Shown piece by piece: positions 38,451 through 46,522 of a DNA stretch of 64,000 bases; the first letter of the stretch is position 1; the number at the start of each line of letters is the position of its first letter. Under the pieces are notes generated by a model. The model was not told where the DNA came from. It made no database searches and worked only from the letters and a program-made list of their open reading frames with translations. Location of the stretch: assembly GCA_003577315.1 (NCBI GenBank), contig QEVK01000008.1:89569-153568 (forward strand), given 5' to 3'. The position numbers and the translations under genes are program-made. The stretch comes from Hyphomicrobiales bacterium. Its GTDB lineage: Bacteria; Pseudomonadota; Alphaproteobacteria; Rhizobiales; Rhizobiaceae.

Positions 38451-39230
38451 CTACCAGGTGCTTCCCGGATAGGCGCGCTGGAGGAACTGCATCTCGGCGA
38501 GGATGTAGCCCAGGTGCTCGGTGTGCCTGCCGCTCCTGCCGCCCTTGTGGGCGTAGGCGCCGGCCGGCTCCTTCAGCGTCGCCTCGGCGAGCACCGCCGC
38601 GACGGTGTCGCGCCAGCCCTCGCGCAGGCTTGCGGGCGCGGGCGCGATGCCGGCCGCCGCGACCGCCTCGTCGGCGGCGTCCGACAAGAACATCTCGCCG
38701 GTATAGGGCCACAGCTCGTCCAGCGCCGCCTGCATGCGGGCGTGGCTTTCCTCCGTGCCGTCGCCGAGGCGGATGACGAGGTCGGCCGAGCGCTCGACGT
38801 GATAGGCCACCTCCTTGACCGCCTTGGCCGCGATCTCGGCCACGCGCGGGTCGCTGGACGCCGCCAGCGCCTTCAGCATCGGCAGGTGCCAGGCGTCGAA
38901 CAGGAACTGGCGCATCAGCGTGCGGCCGAAATCGCCGTTGGGCAGCTCGACCAGCAGCAGGTTGCGGAACTCGTGCGCGTCGCGCAGATAAGCGAGGTTG
39001 TCGGCGCTGCGGCCCTGGCCCTCGACCTCGCCGGCGAGGCCGAGCCAGAGCTGGGTCTGGCCGATCAGGTCGAGCGCGGTGTTGGCGAGTGCGATGTCCT
39101 CCTCCAGCACCGGCGCGTGGCCGCACCATTCCGAGACCCGGTGGCCGAGGACGAGCGCGTTGTCGCCCATGCGCAGCAGGAACTCGAACAGGCTGGCGCG
39201 GTCGATGGCGGTGTCGAGAAGCGCGGCCAT
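38451..39230 (-). CDS. paaC: Phenylacetyl-CoA epoxidase structural subunit PaaC
   Basis: A 259-residue ferritin-like subunit that forms the catalytic heterodimer core with PaaA. ANTALDLIGQTQLWLGLAGEV, LRDAHEFRNLLLVELPNGDF and KEVAYHVERSADLVIRLGDG (split by family helices) are PaaC features; the metal ligands are replaced, as expected for this subunit. The ATG overlaps the stop of paaB by one base (TGATG), implying translational coupling. Confidence 0.94.
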   Translation of the reverse strand: MAALLDTAIDRASLFEFLLRMGDNALVLGHRVSEWCGHAPVLEEDIALANTALDLIGQTQLWLGLAGEVEGQGRSADNLAYLRDAHEFRNLLLVELPNGDFGRTLMRQFLFDAWHLPMLKALAASSDPRVAEIAAKAVKEVAYHVERSADLVIRLGDGTEESHARMQAALDELWPYTGEMFLSDAADEAVAAAGIAPAPASLREGWRDTVAAVLAEATLKEPAGAYAHKGGRSGRHTEHLGYILAEMQFLQRAYPGSTW

Positions 39231-39514
39231 CACATATGCCCCGCTTCGTCGGGAATCTTGAAGAAGGTCGGGTGGCGGTAGATCTTGGAGTTGGCCGGCT
39301 CGAACAGCGGGCCCTTGTCCGAGGGCGAGCTGGCCGCGATGTCGGACGAGCGCACCACCCAGATCGAGACGCCCTCGTTGCGGCGGGTGTAGACGTCGCG
39401 GGCGTGTCTGATCGCCATCTCGGCGTCGGGCGCGTGCAGGCTGCCGACATGGCGATGGTTGAGGCCGTGCTGGCCGCGGATGAAAACCTCCCAAAGGGGC
39501 CATTCGTGAGACAT
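39230..39514 (-). CDS. paaB: Phenylacetyl-CoA epoxidase subunit PaaB
   Basis: A 94-residue small subunit that bridges PaaAC heterodimers. WEVFIRGQHGLNHRHVGSLHA and MAIRHARDVYTRRNEGVSIWVV are the conserved motifs. The start is 76 bp after paaA; the stop overlaps the paaC start. Length is normal. Confidence 0.94.
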   Translation of the reverse strand: MSHEWPLWEVFIRGQHGLNHRHVGSLHAPDAEMAIRHARDVYTRRNEGVSIWVVRSSDIAASSPSDKGPLFEPANSKIYRHPTFFKIPDEAGHM

Positions 39515-39590
39515 GGCGCTTCCTCCTGTCGCTGGCTGTCTCGACGGGCGCTCGCGCGCCCGGCTGGCTGACTTGTCGTCGCGGGGGCGG

Positions 39591-40580
39591 CTACGCGGCC
39601 GCCCGGCGCCCTTCCTTCTTGCGCGCGTGGGCGAGAAGCCCGTCGCGGAACCAGGCGCCGTCCTCCCACGCCTTGACGCGCGCGCCCAGGCGCTCGCGGT
39701 TGCACGGGCCGTTGCCGGCGATCACCTCGTAGAACTCCGACCAGTCGGGCTCGGAGAAGTCGTAGCCGCCCTTCTCCTCGTTCCAGGCGAGCTTGTCGTC
39801 GGGAATGGTCAGGCCGATGAACTCGGCCTGCGGCACGGTCTGGTCGACGAACTTCTGGCGCAGCTCGTCATTGGTGTTGATCTTGATCTTCCACGCCATC
39901 GACTGCGCCGAGTGGACGGAGTCCTTGTCGGAGGGGCCGAACATCATCAGCGACGGATACCAGAAGCGGTTCAGCGCATCCTGCGCCATCGCCTTCTGGG
40001 CGGGCGTTCCTCGCGCCATCTTCATCATGATGTCGTAGCCCTGGCGCTGGTGGAAGCTCTCCTCCTTGCAGATACGGATCATGGCGCGGCTGTAGGGGCC
40101 GTAGGAGGTGCGCTGCAACGGCACCTGGTTCATGATCGCCGCGCCGTCCACCAGCCAGCCGATGGCGCCGATGTCGGCCCAGTTCAGCGTCGGGTAGTTG
40201 AAGATCGAGGAATATTTCATCTTGCCCGAGTGCAGCTTGTCGAGCAGCTCGTCGCGGCTGACGCCCAGCGTCTCGGCCGCGCAATAGAGATAGAGGCCGT
40301 GGCCCGCCTCGTCCTGCACCTTGGCGAGCAGGATCGCCTTGCGCTCCAGCGTCGGGGCGCGGGTGATCCAGTTGCCCTCGGGCAACTGGCCGACGATCTC
40401 GGAATGGGCGTGCTGGCCGATCTGGCGGACCAGCGTCTTGCGGTAAGCCTCCGGCATCCATTCCTTCGGCTCGATCTTCTCGCCGCGGTCGATGCGCTCC
40501 TGGAAGGCGCGCTCCTGCGGCGACATCTCGTCCAGGCTCTTCACGCCGTCGCTGTCGGTCCTGACCATCTGGGCATACAT
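39591..40580 (-). CDS. paaA: Phenylacetyl-CoA epoxidase catalytic subunit PaaA
   Basis: A 329-residue di-iron oxygenase subunit that epoxidises the phenylacetyl-CoA ring. Both metal-binding ExxH motifs are present ([13 protein letters not shown] and [13 protein letters not shown]), with the additional glutamates and aspartates of the family in [12 protein letters not shown]. It is the first gene of the leftward paaABCDE-extra-paaZ operon, whose promoter and probable PaaR operator lie just upstream. Confidence 0.96.
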   Translation of the reverse strand: MYAQMVRTDSDGVKSLDEMSPQERAFQERIDRGEKIEPKEWMPEAYRKTLVRQIGQHAHSEIVGQLPEGNWITRAPTLERKAILLAKVQDEAGHGLYLYCAAETLGVSRDELLDKLHSGKMKYSSIFNYPTLNWADIGAIGWLVDGAAIMNQVPLQRTSYGPYSRAMIRICKEESFHQRQGYDIMMKMARGTPAQKAMAQDALNRFWYPSLMMFGPSDKDSVHSAQSMAWKIKINTNDELRQKFVDQTVPQAEFIGLTIPDDKLAWNEEKGGYDFSEPDWSEFYEVIAGNGPCNRERLGARVKAWEDGAWFRDGLLAHARKKEGRRAAA

Positions 40581-40644
40581 GGCTTTCCTCCTCTGCCGCG
40601 CTGCCGGGCCTCGCCTTTCGCCGCCGGTCGGGCTTCCTCATTCA

Positions 40645-40665
40645 TTGACCGACCGGACGGTTATC
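40645..40665. promoter_or_regulatory. Candidate PaaR operator, site 1 (paaA promoter)
   Basis: The core dyad ACCG-a-CCGG-a-CGGT lies in TTGACCGACCGGACGGTT. It matches site 2 (45613-45633) at 17 of 21 positions. It directly abuts the predicted paaA -10 box, so a bound repressor would cover the transcription start. Confidence 0.7.
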
Positions 40666-40694
40666 TATTTAGCATCCGATGCGTTACAGATCAA
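40666..40694 (-). promoter_or_regulatory. paaA: Predicted sigma-70 promoter of the paa operon
   Basis: On the minus strand, -35 TTGATC (40689-40694) and -10 TAAATA (40666-40671) are separated by 17 bp. The start would fall near 40659, inside the candidate operator, about 80 bp upstream of the paaA ATG. Confidence 0.6.
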
Positions 40695-40766
40695 CCGAAA
40701 AGACAGCGCGATTTGTAACATATTGCGACGCGGCCCGGCGTTTTCGCCATTCTAGCACCGATCGCC

Positions 40767-41468
40767 TCAAAGCCCCAGATAGGCCTCCCTGACCCGCTCG
40801 TTGACGATGAGCTCGGCGGCCGGGCCGCTCATGGTGATGCGCCCCGTTTCCATGACATAGCCGCGGTCGGCGATGGACAGCGCGCCGAAGGCGTTCTGCT
40901 CGACCAGCAGCACGGTCACGTTCAGCGCGCGCAGGCCCTTCACCACCTCGAAGATCTGCGCCACCAGGATCGGCGCCAGCCCCATCGACGGCTCGTCGAG
41001 CAACAGGCAGGAGGGGCGGCCCATCAGCGCGCGGGCGATCGCCAGCATCTGCTGCTGGCCGCCCGAGAGCCCGCCGGCGGGAAGGTTGCGCTTCTCCCTC
41101 AGCACCGGGAACATGGCGAAGGCCTCGTCCATGTCGCGCCCGACCTTGTCGTCGGCGAACAGGAAGGCGCCGAGCCGCAGGTTCTCCTCCACCGTCAGGT
41201 TGGTGAAGATCTGCCGCCCCTCCGGCGACTGGGCGAGCCCGCGCCCCACGCGCCGCCAGGCCGGCACGGCCGTCAGCTGCTCGCCGCGGAAGACGATGGA
41301 CCCGGCCGAGACCGGCTGCACGCCCGACAGGCAGCGCAGGAGCGTGGTCTTGCCTGCGCCGTTGGCCCCGACCACGGCGACGATCTCGCCGGAGCCGACC
41401 TCGACGTCGATGCCGTGCAGCGCCTCGATGCGGCCGTAGCGCGAGCGCAGGCCCTCAACCGACAGCAT
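40767..41468 (-). CDS. LIV-type ABC transporter ATP-binding protein (LivF)
   Basis: A 233-residue ATPase: Walker A GANGAGKTT, signature LSGGQQQM, Walker B CLLLDEPS and the C-terminal VREAYLGL typical of LivF. It energises uptake by the HAAT-family importer encoded upstream. It overlaps livG by 14 bp. Last gene of the transporter operon; the paaA promoter lies just beyond its stop. Confidence 0.92.
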   Translation of the reverse strand: MLSVEGLRSRYGRIEALHGIDVEVGSGEIVAVVGANGAGKTTLLRCLSGVQPVSAGSIVFRGEQLTAVPAWRRVGRGLAQSPEGRQIFTNLTVEENLRLGAFLFADDKVGRDMDEAFAMFPVLREKRNLPAGGLSGGQQQMLAIARALMGRPSCLLLDEPSMGLAPILVAQIFEVVKGLRALNVTVLLVEQNAFGALSIADRGYVMETGRITMSGPAAELIVNERVREAYLGL

Positions 41469-42240
41469 CGTTGGCCTCCCCCGCCTGCGCGCCGAGATAG
41501 GCCTCGATGACGCGCGGGTTGCGCGCGATGCTCGCCGGCTCGCCCTCGGCGATCTTCTCGCCGTGGTCGAGCACGACGATGTGGCTCGATATGCGCATCA
41601 CCATCCTCATGTCGTGCTCGACCAGAAGCACGGCGACCCCGCCGGCCGCGACCTCCGCCACCAGACGGTCGATCTCCTCGGTCTCCACGGCGTTGCAGCC
41701 GGCCGCCGGCTCGTCGAGCAGCAGCACGCGCGGCTCCAGCGCCAGCGCGCGGGCGATCTCCAGCCGCTTCAGCGCGCCGTAGGAGAGCGAGCCGGCCTCG
41801 TGCTCGGCGGCGCGCGCAAGCCCCACCCGCTCCAGCAGGGCATGGGCGCTGTCGCGCGTCTGCCGGCTGCGCCGCCGCGATGAGGGAAGCGACAGCATGT
41901 CGGCGATCACCGGGCCCTTCTCGTGCAGGTGGTGGCCGGCGGCTACGTTCTCCAGCACCGACATGGCCTGGAAGATCTGCAGGTTCTGGAAGGTGCGCGA
42001 CAGGCCGCGCGCGGCGAGCAGATGCGGCTCCATGCCGGTCACGTCGGCGCCGTCGAGGCTCACGCGGCCGCGCCCGGGCAGGTAGAGGCCGGAGATCATG
42101 TTGAACAGCGTGGTCTTGCCCGCCCCGTTGGGGCCGATGACGGAGACGATCTCCCCCGGCCCGACGGAGAAGCCGACATCGTGGACGGCGCGCAGGCCGC
42201 CGAAGTCTATGCCGAGGCCCTCGACGCGAAGCAGGCTCAT
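41455..42240 (-). CDS. LIV-type ABC transporter ATP-binding protein (LivG)
   Basis: A 261-residue ATPase with GPNGAGKTT, a LivG-type insert (AAGHHLHEKGPVIADML), signature LSYGALKRLEIARAL and Walker B LLLDEPAAG. It pairs with LivF on the permease. The ATG at 42240 starts 4 bp inside the end of livM, so translation is coupled. Confidence 0.92.
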   Translation of the reverse strand: MSLLRVEGLGIDFGGLRAVHDVGFSVGPGEIVSVIGPNGAGKTTLFNMISGLYLPGRGRVSLDGADVTGMEPHLLAARGLSRTFQNLQIFQAMSVLENVAAGHHLHEKGPVIADMLSLPSSRRRSRQTRDSAHALLERVGLARAAEHEAGSLSYGALKRLEIARALALEPRVLLLDEPAAGCNAVETEEIDRLVAEVAAGGVAVLLVEHDMRMVMRISSHIVVLDHGEKIAEGEPASIARNPRVIEAYLGAQAGEANDAVG

Positions 42241-43202
42241 CCGCCCCTCCCCCGCAGCAGCCGCGCAAGGCTGGGCAGCAGCCCCTGGCGCATGAAGATC
42301 ATCACCAGCATCATGACGAGGCCGAGCATCAGCTGCTCGTATTCCTGGAACACGGTCAGCACCTGCGGCAGCGCCGTCAGGATCGCCGCGCCCAGGATCG
42401 CGCCGGGCACCGAGGCCGCCCCGCCCAGAACCGTCATCGTCACCATCTCGATGGAGTGCATGAAGCCGGCCATGTCTGGCGTCACCAGCCGGTTCTGCAG
42501 GGCCAGCAGCGAGCCGGCGACCGAGGCGTAGACGGCCGAGATGACGAAGGCGTTCAGCTTGTAGCGGGCGACATCGACGCCGACCGTGCGGGCCGCGACC
42601 TCCGAGCCGTGCAGCGCCCGCAGCGCCCGCCCGGTCGGGCTGTGGTAGAGGTTGAGCGCCAGCCACGCGCCCAGCACCAGCACGAGGCCGCAGAAGCCGT
42701 ACCAGAACTGGGCGTTGGACAGATCCACGCCGAAGCCGCGCAGCAGCGCCCGCAGGCCGGGATCGGCGACGGCGATGCCGTCCGGCCCGCCGGTCAGCCA
42801 CGCCTCGTTGGCCAGCACCATGGCCACCAGAACGCCGAAGCCGAGGCTGGCGACGGCGAGATAGTAGCCCTTGAGCCGCAGGATCGGCTTGCCGACCACA
42901 TAGGCGACGACCCCCGAAAGGACGGCGCCCAGCACCGCCGCCAGCACCGGGTGCAACCCGAGATGGGCCGGCGCCAGCGCGCAGGCATAGGCGCCGATGC
43001 CGAAGAAGCCGGCATGGCCGAGGCTGATCTGGCCGGCATAGCCGATCAGGATGACGAGGCCGGTGACGGCGAGGCCGTTGATGAAGATCAGCGAGCCGAC
43101 GCGGTAGTAGAAGGTGGAGGGAAAGAACAGCGGCGCGACCGCGATGACCAGCGAAAGGACCAGCAGCGTGACGGCTTTCGTCGAAAGGCGCATCGTCGTC
43201 AC
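42237..43202 (-). CDS. LIV-type ABC transporter permease (LivM)
   Basis: A 321-residue inner-membrane permease with about nine or ten hydrophobic segments. The conserved LivM motif ISLGHAGFFGIGAYACA is near residue 60 and GSEVAARTVGVDVARYKL is the EAA-like loop contacting the ATPases. GTG at 43202 overlaps the livH stop; ATG at 43193 is an alternative start. Confidence 0.92.
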   Translation of the reverse strand: MTTMRLSTKAVTLLVLSLVIAVAPLFFPSTFYYRVGSLIFINGLAVTGLVILIGYAGQISLGHAGFFGIGAYACALAPAHLGLHPVLAAVLGAVLSGVVAYVVGKPILRLKGYYLAVASLGFGVLVAMVLANEAWLTGGPDGIAVADPGLRALLRGFGVDLSNAQFWYGFCGLVLVLGAWLALNLYHSPTGRALRALHGSEVAARTVGVDVARYKLNAFVISAVYASVAGSLLALQNRLVTPDMAGFMHSIEMVTMTVLGGAASVPGAILGAAILTALPQVLTVFQEYEQLMLGLVMMLVMIFMRQGLLPSLARLLRGRGG

Positions 43203-44071
43203 ACCCGTTCCGTGGTTTTCGTGCCGAACAGGCCCTGCGGCATGAAGAACAGCACGCCGAGGATGACGACGAAGGCGGCCGCGTCCTTGTACTGCGAGCT
43301 GATGTAGCCCGCCGTCAGCGCCTCCATCAGGCCGAGCAGCAGCCCGCCGGCCAGCGCGCCCTTGGGGTTGCCCATGCCGCCGAGCATGGCAGCGGCGAAG
43401 CCCTTGAGGGCGAGCGAGATGCCGATGTCGTAGCTGACCAGCGTGATCGGCGTCACCAGCACGCCGGCCAGCGCGCCGATGGCGGCCGACAGCGCGAAGG
43501 ACAGCGACATGACGTAGCGCGTGTTAATGCCGACGAGCTGGGCGGCCATGCGGTTGTTGGCGGTGGCCAGCACCGCCCGGCCGGTCAGGGTGCGGGTGAA
43601 GAACAGCCACAGCCCCACGAAGATCGCCAGCGCGCCCGCGATCACCCACAGGCTCTGCGGCAGGATGGTCGCGCCGAGGACCGGGATCGGCGCGTCGCCG
43701 GAAAAGGCGGGGAAGCGGTGAAGCTGCTTGCCGAACACCACCTGCGACACGCCGCGGATGAAGATCGAGGCGCCGATGGTGATGATGATGAGGGAGACGA
43801 CGGGCGCGCCGCGCGCCGGCTCGATGGCGAGCTTGTTGAGCGCGACGCCGATCGCCGCCGTGGCGAGGATGGCGACGAGCGCCGCCACCGGCAGCGGCAG
43901 GCCTGCGGCGTAGCCGAACACGGTCATCATGCCGCCCAGCATGACGAACTCGCCCTGGGCGAAGTTCACCACGTCGGAGGCGTTGTAGATGATGGTGAAG
44001 CCGAGCGCGACCAGCGCATAGACCGCGCCGACCGTCACTCCCGACATCAGGAACTGCATCAGTTCAGGCAT
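43199..44071 (-). CDS. LIV-type ABC transporter permease (LivH)
   Basis: A 290-residue permease with about eight transmembrane segments. VVNFAQGEFVMLGGM is the LivH hallmark near residue 35, and NNRMAAQLVGINTRYVM is the EAA-like loop. It lies 75 bp downstream of the substrate-binding protein gene, in one operon. Confidence 0.92.
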   Translation of the reverse strand: MPELMQFLMSGVTVGAVYALVALGFTIIYNASDVVNFAQGEFVMLGGMMTVFGYAAGLPLPVAALVAILATAAIGVALNKLAIEPARGAPVVSLIIITIGASIFIRGVSQVVFGKQLHRFPAFSGDAPIPVLGATILPQSLWVIAGALAIFVGLWLFFTRTLTGRAVLATANNRMAAQLVGINTRYVMSLSFALSAAIGALAGVLVTPITLVSYDIGISLALKGFAAAMLGGMGNPKGALAGGLLLGLMEALTAGYISSQYKDAAAFVVILGVLFFMPQGLFGTKTTERV

Positions 44072-44146
44072 GCGTCACCCCAGCTCGGCCCGAAACCCGC
44101 CCGCCGGACGCGGCGGGCGCGCCCGGCGGGCGATGGTGCGTTGAGC

Positions 44147-45295
44147 CTAGTCGACGAGGGCCCAGCCGCCGTCGCGGATCTCGAGCATCTTGAAGGCGCT
44201 CAGGTCGAGGCCGAGATGGTCCTCGGGCGACATGGTGACGACGCCGGTGGTGCCGACGAAGCCCGAGGTCGCCTCGATGGCGTCGCGGATGGCCTGCGGC
44301 TCGGCGCTGCCGGCGCGGCCGAGCGCGTCGACGAGGATGCGCAGCGCATCGTGCGCATAGCCGCCGAAGGTCGAGGCCGGCGTGCCGGTCGCGCTCTCAT
44401 AGGCGGTCTTGTAGGCCACGGCGACCGGCTTCTGCGGGTCGTCCTCGGCCAGAAGGTCGGCCACCAGCAGCGCCGTGCCCGGCAGGCGGATGCCTTCGGC
44501 CTCCTTCTCGCCCGCGAGCTGGATGAAGCCGTCGGAGGCGACGCCGTGCGACTGGTAGAAGGGCAGGCCGACGGCGATCTGCGAATAGTTGCGGGTCACG
44601 ATGGCCGGCCCCTGGCCGAAGCCGGGGTTGAGCACGGCCTGGATGCCGGCGGCGCCCTTGATGTTGGTGAGCTGCGGCGTCATGTCGGCGTCGGTCGGGC
44701 CGTAGGTCTCGTCGGCCACGACCTCGATGCCGTAGTCGCCGACGATGTCGAGGCACTGCTTGCGCATCGAGGCGCCGAAGCCGTCGGAGCCGGAGATCAG
44801 GCCGATCCTGGTGAAGCCGCGCTCCTTCATGTCCTCGAAGATCTTGGCGCAGGCCATGCGGTCGGTATGCGGCGTCTTGAAGGTGAAGGGGCGCACCGGA
44901 TCGATGATCTCGATGGCGCCGGCCAGCGAGATGAACGGCACCTCGGCGTCCTCGACCACGGGGATGATCGCCATCGAGGTGCCGGTGGTGGTGCCGCCGA
45001 TGATGGCGACGACCTCGTCGTCCTCGATCAGGCGGGTGGCGAAGGTGCGCGCCTTGTTCGGGTCGCCGCCGTCGTCGTAGAGGACGAGCTCCAGCTTCTC
45101 GCCGCCGACGCCGCCGGCGGCGTTGATCTCCTCGACCAGCATCTTCAGCGTCTTGGCCTCCGGGTCGCCCAGGAAGGCGGCCGGCCCGGTCTCGGACAGG
45201 GTCGCGCCGATGCGGATGTCGGCGGCGGCGGGCCCGGCAAGGCCGAGACCAATCGCCAGCGTGCCGGCGAGAGCGGTAGCGGTAAGCAGTCTCAT
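44147..45295 (-). CDS. LIV-type ABC transporter substrate-binding protein
   Basis: A 382-residue periplasmic receptor with a cleavable signal peptide (MRLLTATALAGTLAIGLGLA, then GPAAA). The type-I fold starts DIRIGATLSETGPAAFLG and contains the Gly-Thr-Thr-Thr-Gly binding loop (IIGGTTTGTSMAI). It belongs to the branched-chain-type (HAAT) family, whose members also import aromatic acids. Its position inside the paa locus, sharing the candidate PaaR site upstream, suggests phenylacetate or a related aromatic acid. ATG at 45295 with GGAGGAG upstream. Confidence 0.88.
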   Translation of the reverse strand: MRLLTATALAGTLAIGLGLAGPAAADIRIGATLSETGPAAFLGDPEAKTLKMLVEEINAAGGVGGEKLELVLYDDGGDPNKARTFATRLIEDDEVVAIIGGTTTGTSMAIIPVVEDAEVPFISLAGAIEIIDPVRPFTFKTPHTDRMACAKIFEDMKERGFTRIGLISGSDGFGASMRKQCLDIVGDYGIEVVADETYGPTDADMTPQLTNIKGAAGIQAVLNPGFGQGPAIVTRNYSQIAVGLPFYQSHGVASDGFIQLAGEKEAEGIRLPGTALLVADLLAEDDPQKPVAVAYKTAYESATGTPASTFGGYAHDALRILVDALGRAGSAEPQAIRDAIEATSGFVGTTGVVTMSPEDHLGLDLSAFKMLEIRDGGWALVD

Positions 45296-45683
45296 GTCGG
45301 TTTCTCCTCCCAACGAAAGCCGTCTGACGGCCGGTTCATGAAGTCCTTGCGGTCAGCACCGCGGAACGCCGCGCGGCCTTGCGGTTCGGTCCTCCCCGAC
45401 CTCCCCGGCGGCCGTCGTCCCGGGCCGCCGAACCTGCGCGTCTCGGCCCCCACCCGTCGCGACCTCCACGCAGCGCGACCCGTCGCGGCCGCGCCCGGCC
45501 GGCCCGCGCATGCCCTTGCGGGGCCGCTCCGGCCGCGCAGGGTGCAAGCAGGCGTGGCGCGGCGATGCGCGCTGGTCCGTCATGTCCGATGCCTCCCAAA
45601 TCTGGTTTATAATTGACTGACCGGCCGGTTTATGCAACTGTTTTTTTGCCGCTACGGGAAGGGTCGTGGCGGGAGGAGGAACA
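45296..45683. promoter_or_regulatory. Divergent promoter region of the transporter and paaG
   Basis: A 388-bp gap. The left 300 bp are GC-rich without a convincing gene. The right end (45600-45640) is AT-richer and holds a TATAAT hexamer (45608-45613) toward paaG and candidate PaaR site 2 at 45613-45633. Confidence 0.45.
45613..45633. promoter_or_regulatory. Candidate PaaR operator, site 2 (divergent promoter)
   Basis: TTGACTGACCGGCCGGTT with the perfect core palindrome ACCGGCCGGT, nearly the same as site 1. It lies beside the TATAAT toward paaG and, on the other strand, between a TTGCAT -35-like hexamer and an ATTATA -10-like hexamer toward the transporter, so one bound dimer could repress both units. 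Confidence 0.65.
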
Positions 45684-46475
45684 ATGCCCGCATCCGAGAC
45701 CATCCTGTCGGCCTTCGCCGACGGCGTGCTGCGCCTGACGCTCAACCGCCCCGAAAAGCTCAACGCCTTCAACGACGAGATGCACCTTGCGCTGCGCGCC
45801 GGCTTCGCGCGCGCCGGCTCGGACGCCGGCGTGCGCGCGGTGCTGCTGACGGGCGCGGGACGCGGCTTCTGCGCCGGACAGGACCTCGGCGACCGCGACC
45901 CGAGCGCCGGCGAGGCGCTCGACCTCGGCCGCACCATCGAGGCCTTCTACAACCCGCTGGTGCGCCAGATCCGCAATCTCGAGAAGCCGGTCGTCTGCGC
46001 CGTCAACGGCGTCGCCGCCGGCGCGGGCGCCAACATCGCGCTTGCCTGCGACATCGTGCTCGCCGCGCGCTCGGCCCGCTTCATCCAGGCGTTCGCGAAG
46101 ATCGGCCTGGTGCCGGATTCGGGCGGCACGTGGGCGCTGCCGCGGCTGCTCGGCGAGGCCCGCGCCAAGGCGCTCGCCATGACGGGCGAGCCGCTTCCGG
46201 CCGAGAAGGCGGCCGAATGGGGGCTGATCTGGCGCGCGGTCGAGGACGAGGCGCTGGCGGGCGAGGCCGAGGCGCTGGCCGTCCGCCTCGCGGCGGGGCC
46301 GACGCGGGCGCTGGGCCTGACCAAGCAGGCCATCCAGGCCGCCGCCACCAATTCGCTCGACGCGCAGCTCGACCTCGAGCGCGACCTCCAGCGCGAGGTC
46401 GGCCGCGGCGGGGACTATGCGGAGGGCGTCGCCGCCTTCCTCGAGAAGCGCGCGCCGAAATTCACGGGCCGCTGA
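45684..46475 (+). CDS. paaG: PaaG-type enoyl-CoA isomerase (epoxide to oxepin-CoA)
   Basis: A 263-residue crotonase-fold protein. The oxyanion-hole residues lie in RGFCAGQDLGDRD and VAAGAGANIALACD; the conserved catalytic Asp is in VPDSGGTWALPRL, as in PaaG. It would isomerise the ring 1,2-epoxide to oxepin-CoA ahead of PaaZ. ATG at 45684 has GGAGGA seven bases upstream; the GTG at 45666 is not supported. First gene of the rightward paaG-paaK-paaR unit. Confidence 0.9.
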   Translation: MPASETILSAFADGVLRLTLNRPEKLNAFNDEMHLALRAGFARAGSDAGVRAVLLTGAGRGFCAGQDLGDRDPSAGEALDLGRTIEAFYNPLVRQIRNLEKPVVCAVNGVAAGAGANIALACDIVLAARSARFIQAFAKIGLVPDSGGTWALPRLLGEARAKALAMTGEPLPAEKAAEWGLIWRAVEDEALAGEAEALAVRLAAGPTRALGLTKQAIQAAATNSLDAQLDLERDLQREVGRGGDYAEGVAAFLEKRAPKFTGR

Positions 46476-46522
46476 AGCCCGGGCCGCCGCGACGCGGCCG
46501 AGAAGACCGGAGGAGACCGCAT

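Noticed and set aside
45353..45600. Possible gene in the divergent region between the importer and paaG
   Set aside because: Open frames on both strands, but Arg/Pro/Gly-rich with no ribosome-binding site or known motif.
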